From Clostridia bacterium (GTDB taxonomy: Bacteria; Bacillota; Clostridia; Oscillospirales; CAG-272), in the NCBI GenBank assembly GCA_900769475.1, contig CAAGGQ010000075.1, positions 1 through 10,714 on the forward strand: DNA of 10,714 nt. The letters run 5' to 3'. The stretch's first letter is position 1; each line of letters starts with the position of its first letter. The notes under the pieces were generated by a model, which saw only the letters and a program-made list of their open reading frames with translations, had not been told where the DNA came from and did not search any database. The position numbers and the translations under genes are program-made. Of the stretch, positions 1 to 4,840 are shown in pieces.

Positions 1-231
1 AGCGTTGACGCCTATGACTACAAGATCGAGTATCTGAAGTTCGAAGAAGGCACCCGTTTCCCCGAGATTCTGGCCAAGCAGCCCCATGTTGCCTACAAGG
101 TCGACAATGCGGATCCCTATCTGGCAGAGGCTGACCGGGTTATCTTTGGACCCGAGGCCCTGGGCGACAATGTCCGTCTGGCTTTCATCATCAAGGATGA
201 TGCCATTATCGAACTGTACGAAGAAAAGTAA
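1..231 (+). CDS. VOC/glyoxalase-like domain protein, 3' end only
   Basis: An open frame enters from the left edge and ends in TAA at 229-231, giving the last 76 residues of a protein whose start lies outside the window. The visible part reads as a final beta-alpha-beta-beta-beta half: a Pro-His-Val-Ala-Tyr strand near residue 33, a helix, a Val-Ile-Phe-Gly-Pro segment, then Val-Arg-Leu-Ala-Phe-Ile and Ile-Ile-Glu-Leu-Tyr strands. That order is typical of the C-terminal half of VOC (glyoxalase/bleomycin-resistance) proteins, where the His and the late Glu often bind metal. The assignment rests on pattern recognition of a fragment, so substrate and reaction cannot be given. It is closed by its own terminator and appears unrelated to the molybdenum genes downstream. 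Confidence 0.55.
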   Translation, partial: SVDAYDYKIEYLKFEEGTRFPEILAKQPHVAYKVDNADPYLAEADRVIFGPEALGDNVRLAFIIKDDAIIELYEEK

Positions 232-261
232 TGCTTTGATTCCTTCTATATCCTGAACCTA

Positions 262-296
262 CAGGCACCGTTCTCAATTAACGGTGCCTGTGTTAT
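262..296 (+). terminator. Intrinsic terminator after the VOC-like gene
   Basis: A perfect 11-bp stem (CAGGCACCGTT at 262-272 with AACGGTGCCTG at 280-290) closes a 7-base loop and is followed by a T/A-rich run. It lies about 30 bases after the TAA at 229-231 and separates that gene from the promoter at 315-343. The tract after the stem is alternating T and A, not pure T, so efficiency may be moderate. Confidence 0.8.
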
Positions 297-314
297 ATAT
301 TTATCGACTCCCTA

Positions 315-343
315 TCGACGAAGAGAGATTTTCGTGCTATAAT
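315..343 (+). promoter_or_regulatory. Promoter of the truncated GTPase stub
   Basis: A perfect TATAAT -10 box at 338-343 has an upstream TG one base away (extended -10). A 4-of-6 -35 match, TCGACG at 315-320, lies exactly 17 bases upstream. It is followed at 361-368 by AAAGGAGG and an ATG at 377. The quality of the signals suggests a promoter that still works although the gene it served is cut off. Confidence 0.7.
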
Positions 344-376
344 GCCTGTACTTATGCGATAAAGGAGGCGTCTTCC

Positions 377-433
377 ATGGGTGAAACGCCAAGAAAAACA
401 AATATCAGTGCCGGTCTGCTGGCCCATGTGTGA
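377..433 (+). pseudogene. N-terminal stub of a Tet(M)-type ribosomal-protection GTPase (or leader peptide)
   Basis: A short frame with a strong ribosome site (AAAGGAGG, 8 bases before ATG) encodes MGETPRKTNISAGLLAHV and then stops at TGA 431-433. The Asn-Ile-x-x-Gly-Leu-Leu-Ala-His-Val run matches the start of Tet(M)/Tet(W)/Tet(O)-like translational GTPases. In those proteins the next residues are Asp-Ala-Gly-Lys-Thr-Thr, the P-loop. Here the match ends exactly before the P-loop, and no later part of such a gene is visible anywhere in the window. The simplest reading is a remnant cut by recombination or insertion of the palindromic element that begins at once. The other reading is a leader peptide, because a promoter, a ribosome site and a downstream terminator are all intact. 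The family match is short but distinctive. Confidence 0.6.
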
Positions 434-542
434 GCCATTAGATGCGTACCACGCAAAAATCTCCCTTCGATAGAATAATTGCGCCCCAAATTCTTCGGAA
501 TCTGGGGCATTTTTGCGTTTGTGGTACATTCGACCGATGGCT
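433..542. repeat. Long imperfect inverted repeat of about 110 bp (MITE-like or structured leader)
   Basis: Three blocks on the left arm pair with three on the right in mirror order: AGCCAT 433-438 with ATGGCT 537-542; GTACCA 446-451 with TGGTAC 522-527; CGCAAAAAT 452-460 with ATTTTTGCG 509-517. A separate compact hairpin sits inside at 483-508. The left end touches the stop codon of the GTPase stub and the right end runs into the tnpV promoter. The shape fits a miniature inverted-repeat element or a folded leader. No target-site duplication was found. Confidence 0.6.
483..514 (+). terminator. UUCG-capped intrinsic terminator
   Basis: GCCCCAAATTC at 483-493 pairs with GAATCTGGGGC at 498-508 (one A-C mismatch) around a TTCG tetraloop at 494-497. 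The tract ATTTTT at 509-514 follows. This is a textbook intrinsic terminator shape. It would end the transcript begun near 350 after about 165 bases, so the GTPase stub would be a self-contained short unit. The T-run can also pair with CGCAAAAAT at 452-460, which would extend the stem or compete with it. Confidence 0.7.
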
Positions 543-558
543 TATTCTTCGGTACAAT
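530..558 (+). promoter_or_regulatory. Promoter of tnpV
   Basis: A -10-like TACAAT at 553-558 lies 17 bases after TCGACC at 530-535, a 4-of-6 -35 match. The predicted start near 565 gives a short leader before the GAAGGGGG ribosome site at 573-580. The -10 box lies in a small hairpin, GGTAC at 551-555 with GTACC at 563-567. Support is by motif spacing only. Confidence 0.5.
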
Positions 559-587
559 GACAGTACCAAACAGAAGGGGGAATGAGT

Positions 588-947
588 ATGAATATAGAAT
601 ATATCCGTAATGGGGATTATTACATCCCGAATCTGAAATTGCCAGAAGAAACCCGCCCTATAGGCAAATGGGGCCGTATGCACCGGGAATATCTGAAGGA
701 ACACCACCCAATTCAGTATACCAACTTGGTACTGGCCTGCCAGCTGTGGACCTATCTGGCAGATCTGAACGAGCAGGCCCAGGATCGGCTGGACAGGATC
801 GTGAAGCAGATGCAGGTGGCAGAAGGAATTACGGAGGCAATGAAAGGGGAGAACCCCATACTGTGGGTGCAGCATATGAACAGTATTCGCAACCGTGCGG
901 AGGAGATCATCCTCCGGGAGCTGGTATATGGGGAGGGCGCAATATGA
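588..947 (+). CDS. tnpV: TnpV-like transposon-associated protein
   Basis: The 119-residue protein has the features of TnpV-family proteins first named from Tn4451-type clostridial elements. These are an N-terminal Gly-Asp-Tyr-Tyr-Ile-Pro-Asn-Leu block with Leu-Pro-Glu, then Ile-Gly-Lys-Trp-Gly-Arg and Tyr-Leu-Lys-Glu-His, and a C-terminal block with Trp-Val, Met-Asn-x-Ile-Arg and Ala-Glu-Glu-Ile. The family is small and its biochemical role is not established. No recombinase, resistance gene or element end accompanies it, so it is a solitary or leftover copy. The ATG at 588 was chosen over the one at 582 because GAAGGGGG (573-580) is 7 bases from 588 but only 1 base from 582. Its stop overlaps the next start by ATGA. 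Confidence 0.75.
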   Translation: MNIEYIRNGDYYIPNLKLPEETRPIGKWGRMHREYLKEHHPIQYTNLVLACQLWTYLADLNEQAQDRLDRIVKQMQVAEGITEAMKGENPILWVQHMNSIRNRAEEIILRELVYGEGAI

Positions 948-1207
948 ACATTCTGGAAGAATTCTGGTACGGGAATCTCGATCCGGCAGAATACGACACG
1001 AGTCCAAGTGAGGAATATAAAGAAATCATTCGACTGGTTAGCCGGAGCGAGGATAAATTGCTGGCTACTATGACGGATACCCAGAAAGAACTGTTCTCCC
1101 GGTACCAGGATTGTGTTCGGGAATACCAGGCTATGGCAGAGTGTATGCTGTTTCAGAATAGTTTTCGACTGGGTGCAAGAATAATGATTGAAGTTGACAA
1201 AAAATAA
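944..1207 (+). CDS. Small DUF6809-like protein
   Basis: The frame encodes 87 residues, probably all helical. It opens with Leu-Glu-Glu-Phe-Trp-Tyr-Gly-Asn-Leu-Asp-Pro and closes with Phe-Arg-Leu-Gly-Ala-Arg-Ile-Met-Ile-Glu-Val. These two ends are characteristic of a short clostridial family that I recall as DUF6809, with no known function. Translation is probably coupled to tnpV, because ATG at 944 overlaps the tnpV stop at 945-947 and GGGAGG at 931-936 serves as ribosome site. There is no signal peptide or membrane segment. Pairing with a tnpV gene suggests a role tied to mobile elements, but that is inference. Confidence 0.6.
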   Translation: MNILEEFWYGNLDPAEYDTSPSEEYKEIIRLVSRSEDKLLATMTDTQKELFSRYQDCVREYQAMAECMLFQNSFRLGARIMIEVDKK

Positions 1208-1214
1208 GAGGCGG

Positions 1215-1250
1215 TTAGGGGATGACAAATACTGTCATCCCCTAATTTTA
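1215..1250. terminator. Strong terminator between tnpV unit and the Crp/Fnr gene
   Basis: A perfect 13-bp stem (TTAGGGGATGACA 1215-1227 with TGTCATCCCCTAA 1233-1245) encloses a 5-base loop and is followed by TTTTA at 1246-1250. It sits between two convergent units and could serve both, although the T-tract is better placed for the plus strand. Confidence 0.85.
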
Positions 1251-1286
1251 TACTATTCATATCCTCACATATGATTTGTGGGACCG

Positions 1287-1985
1287 TTATCGCAATTGAT
1301 TTGTGGAATAGGCTGAATCCATCTTCCAGCTATGCAGCGTAAACACATTCTTCCGGAAAGAAATCAGTCCCTCCTGTTGCATGAGGCTCAGTTCGTGGGA
1401 CAGGACACTGCGGTTGACACATAGGAAGGACGCCATTTCTTCTCTGGAAAAAGAGATGGTGAAGGTTCGTTTTTGCAATCTGTTTGCCTGCATGGTCAGA
1501 TAGGTTTCGATTCGTTCCCGCAGCCCCTTCTGGGCCAGAATGGCAAGACGGTAGCCCTTCTTCATGTTTTCATTGGATATCAATGTCAGCATGTGCTCCA
1601 AGGTGCTAAGACGTATATTTTCACTCAGCACACCGGGAGAAGCAAAGATATGAACCGGTAGATAGAAAATTTGGGTAGCCACCGCTGCCATGGCATGATA
1701 AGGAGAAAGCTGGCTGCGGGTACAGACAAGATCAGCGCCTGTGAATTCACCGGCGGATATATCCGTCATCAGACTTTGCGTCCCATCCGCAAAGATATGA
1801 AGAATATGAATCTTTCCACTGACAACAATTCCGAGACGATTTACTTTTTGTTGGGGTACGATCAGAAATTGCCCTTTCTGGTATTCCTGAAAATATCCGT
1901 GGGGAATGATCTCACGCTGAATGGTCTCTTGTGGAATTTCACAGAATAATTCCGTTTTGCCAAGAAGGGATGCAAGGGATGCCAT
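1287..1985 (-). CDS. Crp/Fnr-family transcriptional regulator
   Basis: The 232-residue protein has the two-domain layout of the Crp/Fnr family. Residues about 10-115 form a cyclic-nucleotide-binding-like beta barrel (Lys-Gly-Gln-Phe-Leu near 37, Val-Ser-Gly-Lys-Ile near 55, Ala-Gly-Glu-Phe-Thr-Gly near 78). A long dimerisation helix follows, then a C-terminal helix-turn-helix at about 180-215 with Ser-Arg-Glu-Glu-Met-Ala-Ser-Phe-Leu and Asn-Arg-Ser-Val-Leu-Ser-His-Glu. It lacks the N-terminal Cys cluster of oxygen-sensing FNR; the only cysteines are scattered (15, 88, 189). It also lacks the Arg-Ser cAMP motif, so the effector is unknown. The start at 1985 follows AGGAGGT on the minus strand. 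The divergent position next to modA and the shared palindrome at 2041-2054 suggest it controls itself and the molybdenum cluster. Confidence 0.85.
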   Translation of the reverse strand: MASLASLLGKTELFCEIPQETIQREIIPHGYFQEYQKGQFLIVPQQKVNRLGIVVSGKIHILHIFADGTQSLMTDISAGEFTGADLVCTRSQLSPYHAMAAVATQIFYLPVHIFASPGVLSENIRLSTLEHMLTLISNENMKKGYRLAILAQKGLRERIETYLTMQANRLQKRTFTISFSREEMASFLCVNRSVLSHELSLMQQEGLISFRKNVFTLHSWKMDSAYSTNQLR

Positions 1986-2024
1986 AGTAAGACCTCCTGC
2001 AACTTGTTTTGTAATAATATTTGC

Positions 2025-2053
2025 ATTATATCACAAAAAAGTTGTCAAGACAA
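2025..2053 (-). promoter_or_regulatory. Promoter of the Crp/Fnr-family gene
   Basis: Reading the minus strand, TTGTCT (plus 2048-2053) is followed after 17 bases by a perfect TATAAT (plus 2025-2030) with an upstream TG (extended -10). The -35 box lies inside the palindrome at 2041-2054, so a protein bound there would block this promoter. Autorepression is the natural prediction. Confidence 0.65.
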
Positions 2054-2054
2054 C
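2041..2054. promoter_or_regulatory. Palindromic operator GTTGTCAAGACAAC
   Basis: A perfect 14-bp palindrome lies in the 157-base gap between the divergent regulator and modA. Its TTGTC/GACAA halves resemble Crp/Fnr-type sites in general form (TTG...CAA) but match neither the FNR nor the CRP consensus exactly. The centre at 2047.5 is about 38-41 bases before the modA start expected from the -10 at 2074-2079, which is the class II activator position. The binding protein is inferred from position only. Confidence 0.55.
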
Positions 2055-2073
2055 ATACTTTTCTCTTTTGTTG

Positions 2074-2079
2074 TATTAT
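2074..2079 (+). promoter_or_regulatory. -10 box of the mod/moa operon promoter
   Basis: TATTAT matches five of six -10 positions. The hexamer 17 bases upstream (CAACAT at 2051-2056) is a very poor -35, so the promoter looks dependent on an activator. The palindrome at 2041-2054 overlaps the place where -35 should be. The leader to modA is about 55 bases and shows no riboswitch fold. Confidence 0.45.
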
Positions 2080-2142
2080 CTTATGTAGTAACAGGCCTGG
2101 ATATAACAAAATGACAAAATTGGTATAAACGGAGGAAGAAAA

Positions 2143-3030
2143 ATGAAAAAGCTGATCGCATTATTTTCTGTCCTTTCCTTGGTGCTGTGCCTGTTCGCAG
2201 GCTGCGGTGCAAAGGAAGAAGCCCCTGCCGAAACCGCTGCTCCTGTGGCAGCAACCGAAGCTCCCGCAGTGGAAACCGAAGCATCCGCCGAGCCCGTTGA
2301 ACTCATCGTTTTTGCAGCTGCGTCCATGACCGAGACCATGACCACCCTGGGTGATCAGTACATGGCCGATCATCCGGGCGTTACCATCGTTTTCAACTTT
2401 GACTCCTCCGGCACCCTGAAAACCCAGATCCAGGAAGGCGCTGACTGCGATATCTTCATTTCCGCAGGTCAGAAGCAGATGAACCAGCTGGACATCAACG
2501 CAAATCCCGAAGTCAATGTGGATGGCCTGGACTTCGTTCTGGAGGGAACCCGTTTTGATATCCTGGAAAATAAGGTCGCTCTGGCTGTTCCCGACGGCAA
2601 CCCTGCTGATATCAACTCCTATGACGATCTGATCGCAGGTCTGAAGGATGGTTCCATCATGCTGGCTATGGGCAACTCTGACGTTCCCGTTGGTCAGTAC
2701 ACCCAGAAGATCCTGAAGTATTTTGAACTTGTGGAAGAAGATCTGGCTGCTGCCGGTGTTATCACTTACGGCTCCAATGTTAAGGAAGTTACCACCCAGG
2801 TCAGCGAAGCCACCGTTGACTGCGGTATCATCTACCAGACCGATGCCTTCTCCGCAAACCTGACTGTAGTGGACACCGCTACCGCTGAGATGTGCGGCCA
2901 GGTCATCTATCCCGCAGCCATTCTGAATGTTTCCAAGAATGTGGAAGCCGCCCAGGCTTTCCTGGATTACATCGTAAGCGATGTCGGTGACGAAGTCTTT
3001 GCTTCTGTCGGCTTCACTCCCATTGCATAA
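2143..3030 (+). CDS. modA: Molybdate ABC transporter, substrate-binding lipoprotein ModA
   Basis: The 295-residue protein is a lipoprotein that captures molybdate (possibly tungstate) outside the membrane and passes it to ModBC. Residues 1-20 are a signal peptide ending in the lipobox Leu-Phe-Ala-Gly-Cys, so Cys21 is the lipidated residue. An Ala/Glu/Pro/Thr-rich linker (about 22-52) tethers the domain. The binding domain starts with Ile-Val-Phe-Ala-Ala-Ala-Ser-Met near 55-62, and Asp-Ser-Ser-Gly-Thr-Leu lies at 87-92. These two serine-bearing loops correspond to the oxyanion-binding sites of ModA. A late Gly-Ile-Ile-Tyr-Gln-Thr-Asp-Ala block is also typical. The start is fixed by GGAGG at 2131-2135. 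It is the first gene of the cluster. Residues alone cannot separate molybdate from tungstate. Confidence 0.93.
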   Translation: MKKLIALFSVLSLVLCLFAGCGAKEEAPAETAAPVAATEAPAVETEASAEPVELIVFAAASMTETMTTLGDQYMADHPGVTIVFNFDSSGTLKTQIQEGADCDIFISAGQKQMNQLDINANPEVNVDGLDFVLEGTRFDILENKVALAVPDGNPADINSYDDLIAGLKDGSIMLAMGNSDVPVGQYTQKILKYFELVEEDLAAAGVITYGSNVKEVTTQVSEATVDCGIIYQTDAFSANLTVVDTATAEMCGQVIYPAAILNVSKNVEAAQAFLDYIVSDVGDEVFASVGFTPIA

Positions 3031-3053
3031 ATTTTTACAAGAAACTCACCGCA

Positions 3054-3077
3054 CAGGCGGGCAAATCTGCCCGCCTG
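3054..3077 (+). other. GC-rich hairpin between modA and modB
   Basis: A perfect 10-bp stem (CAGGCGGGCA 3054-3063 with TGCCCGCCTG 3068-3077) closes an AATC tetraloop. It is followed by ATTTCTCC, not by a run of T, so it is at best a leaky terminator. It lies in the largest gap inside the cluster (74 bases). It probably protects or trims the modA message so that the binding protein is made in excess over ModBC; that role is inferred from position. Confidence 0.6.
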
Positions 3078-3104
3078 ATTTCTCCATTATTAAGGACTGA
3101 TGTT

Positions 3105-3782
3105 ATGGATTGGTTTCCTTTATACAATTCCATCCGGATCGCACTGATCAGCACTGTGATCATCTTCTTCGTCGGTATTTTCTCCGCCTACTATATTGCC
3201 AAAGCACCGCGACTGGTGAAAGGTATTCTGGACGTTTTCCTCACGCTCCCACTGGTGCTGCCGCCAACAGTCGTTGGCTATCTGCTGCTCCGGGTCCTGG
3301 GTCCCAAGCGGATCATCGGTGCCTGGTTTTTGCAGATGTTTGATTTGAAATTGACAATGACCTGGTGGTCGGCCATCTTTGCCACCACTGTTGTGATATT
3401 TCCCCTTATGTACCGCACCGCAAGAGGTGCCTTTGAATCCTTCGATGAAACCCTGGCCTATTCTGCCCAGACGCTGGGCCTCAGTAATACATACATCTTC
3501 TGGCGCATCCGGATGCCCTACTGCAAGCAGGGTATTCTGGCAGGCACTGTTCTGGCTTTTGCCCGTGCCCTGGGCGAATACGGCGCAACCTCTATGATCT
3601 GCGGCTATACCCCGGGACGGACGGCCACTATTTCCACTACGGTTTACCAGCTCTGGCGCACCAATGACGACGGTGCCGCTTTCCAGTGGGTCCTGGTGAA
3701 TCTGGCCATTTCCTTTGTGGTTCTTCTGGCTGTAAATATGCTGGAAAAACGGGATGGTCAGAGAAAGAAGGGAGGAATCTGA
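3105..3782 (+). CDS. modB: Molybdate ABC transporter permease ModB
   Basis: This 225-residue inner-membrane permease forms the homodimeric channel for molybdate. About five hydrophobic segments can be seen, near residues 9-31, 43-64, 86-102, 144-165 and 195-212. The cytoplasmic coupling loop is the EAA-type stretch at about 117-148: Ala-x-Thr-Leu-Gly-Leu-Ser then Phe-Trp-Arg-Ile-Arg-Met-Pro. This loop docks on ModC. Leu-Pro-Leu-Val-Leu-Pro-Pro-Thr-Val at 48-56 and Ala-Leu-Gly-Glu-Tyr-Gly-Ala-Thr at 155-162 are signatures of ModB and CysT-type permeases. The ribosome site AAGGA is at 3092-3096. The stop is one base from the modC start, indicating coupled translation. Confidence 0.93.
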   Translation: MDWFPLYNSIRIALISTVIIFFVGIFSAYYIAKAPRLVKGILDVFLTLPLVLPPTVVGYLLLRVLGPKRIIGAWFLQMFDLKLTMTWWSAIFATTVVIFPLMYRTARGAFESFDETLAYSAQTLGLSNTYIFWRIRMPYCKQGILAGTVLAFARALGEYGATSMICGYTPGRTATISTTVYQLWRTNDDGAAFQWVLVNLAISFVVLLAVNMLEKRDGQRKKGGI

Positions 3783-3783
3783 A

Positions 3784-4827
3784 ATGTCCGTTTTTGTTGA
3801 CATTGAAAAGAATTACGGTTCCTTCCGGCTGAAGATGAAATTTGAAACCGGAGATGACACCCTGGCACTGCTGGGAGCCTCCGGCTGCGGCAAAAGCCTT
3901 ACCTTAAAGTGCATCGCCGGAATTGAAACACCGGACAGAGGAAAAATCGTTGTTGATGATCTGGTACTGTTTGATTCGGAAAAGAAGATCAATCTGACAC
4001 CCCAGCAGCGGCGCACGGGGCTGATGTTCCAGAATTATGCCCTGTTTCCCAACATGACGGTGCTGCAGAACATCCGGGCCGGTGCCAGCCGGGAGAAGGA
4101 CAAGACAAAGCGGGAAGCTGCCGTAAAAACTGTTCTGGACAGCTTCGGGCTGACGGAGCTAAAGAATCGGTTGCCCCATCAGCTTTCCGGGGGACAGCAG
4201 CAGAGAGTGGCTCTGGCAAGAATCCTGGTTTCCGATCCCAAGATCCTGCTGCTGGACGAGCCCTTCTCCGCACTGGACAGCCACCTTCGTTTCCGCTTGG
4301 AAAGGGAGGTGAAGCAGGTCATCCGGGAGTTTGGAAAGACCGTCCTGCTGGTATCCCATGACCGGGACGAGGTGTTCCGCATGAGCGACCGGATCGCCAT
4401 CGTGGAAAACGGTTCCGTTAGTGCTATCGGCTCCAATCAGGAAGTTTTCTCTGCACCCAAGACCATCGGCGGCGCTGCCCTTACCGGCTGTAAGTTTATT
4501 TCCAAAGTGGAGCGCAGGGGAGAAAATAAGGTCTTTGCTCTGGATTGGGGGATGGAGCTGATGATCCCGGAAAATGCCGGTGAATTTACTTCGGTGGGTA
4601 TCCGGATGCACGATGTTTGCCCCGGTTCGGGAGAAAACAGCTTCCGCTGCACCGTGGTGGAAGAAATCGAAAATCCATTCTCATACACCCTGATGCTCCG
4701 TCCGGTGGATGCAGCAGAGGGAATTCCTTTTGGCTATACAATCAACAAAGAAAATTGGGAACAAAACAAAACTTCCGAAGTGGAGATCCACATTCCCAGG
4801 GATGCGATCCTGCTGCTTCGTGATTAA
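3784..4827 (+). CDS. modC: Molybdate ABC transporter ATP-binding protein ModC
   Basis: This 347-residue ATPase powers the ModB channel at the inner face of the membrane. Walker A Gly-Ala-Ser-Gly-Cys-Gly-Lys-Ser lies at 31-38, the Q-loop Gln at 83, the signature Leu-Ser-Gly-Gly-Gln at 134-138, Walker B with Asp158-Glu159, the D-loop Ala-Leu-Asp at 163-165 and the switch His at 192. A C-terminal regulatory domain of about 100 residues (from about 240) is of the TOBE/MOP type that binds oxyanion and gives feedback inhibition in related ModC proteins; I infer this from length and position more than from motifs. The start at 3784 is chosen over an upstream ATG at 3754 because GGGAGG sits directly before it and the upstream version would overlap modB by ten codons. 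Confidence 0.92.
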   Translation: MSVFVDIEKNYGSFRLKMKFETGDDTLALLGASGCGKSLTLKCIAGIETPDRGKIVVDDLVLFDSEKKINLTPQQRRTGLMFQNYALFPNMTVLQNIRAGASREKDKTKREAAVKTVLDSFGLTELKNRLPHQLSGGQQQRVALARILVSDPKILLLDEPFSALDSHLRFRLEREVKQVIREFGKTVLLVSHDRDEVFRMSDRIAIVENGSVSAIGSNQEVFSAPKTIGGAALTGCKFISKVERRGENKVFALDWGMELMIPENAGEFTSVGIRMHDVCPGSGENSFRCTVVEEIENPFSYTLMLRPVDAAEGIPFGYTINKENWEQNKTSEVEIHIPRDAILLLRD

Positions 4828-4840
4828 CGGAGGAAGAAAA

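Noticed and set aside
668..1207. Long version of the small gene starting at 668
   Set aside because: The first 90 codons read tnpV in the wrong frame. The ATG at 944 with GGGAGG and ATGA coupling gives the family-like N terminus.
293..1228. Minus-strand open frames across the tnpV region
   Set aside because: They run against the terminator and tnpV, have no ribosome sites and show no domain pattern; part of the openness comes from the inverted repeat.
1287..1985. Calling the regulator FNR (oxygen-sensing iron-sulfur)
   Set aside because: The N-terminal cysteine set is missing; only three scattered cysteines exist.
2099..2129. Possible ModE-type site (GATATAAC and GTATAAAC) before modA
   Set aside because: The two pieces are in the same orientation rather than inverted and match the E. 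coli consensus poorly. It may deserve a look given the ModE-like domain downstream, but the sequence does not support a call.
2086..2142. Molybdenum cofactor riboswitch before modA
   Set aside because: The leader is only about 55 bases, has no conserved stem pattern, and is too short for the known moco RNA motif.
3754..3783. Upstream start for modC
   Set aside because: It would add ten charged residues in overlap with modB; GGGAGG and the next ATG at 3784 give the normal N terminus.
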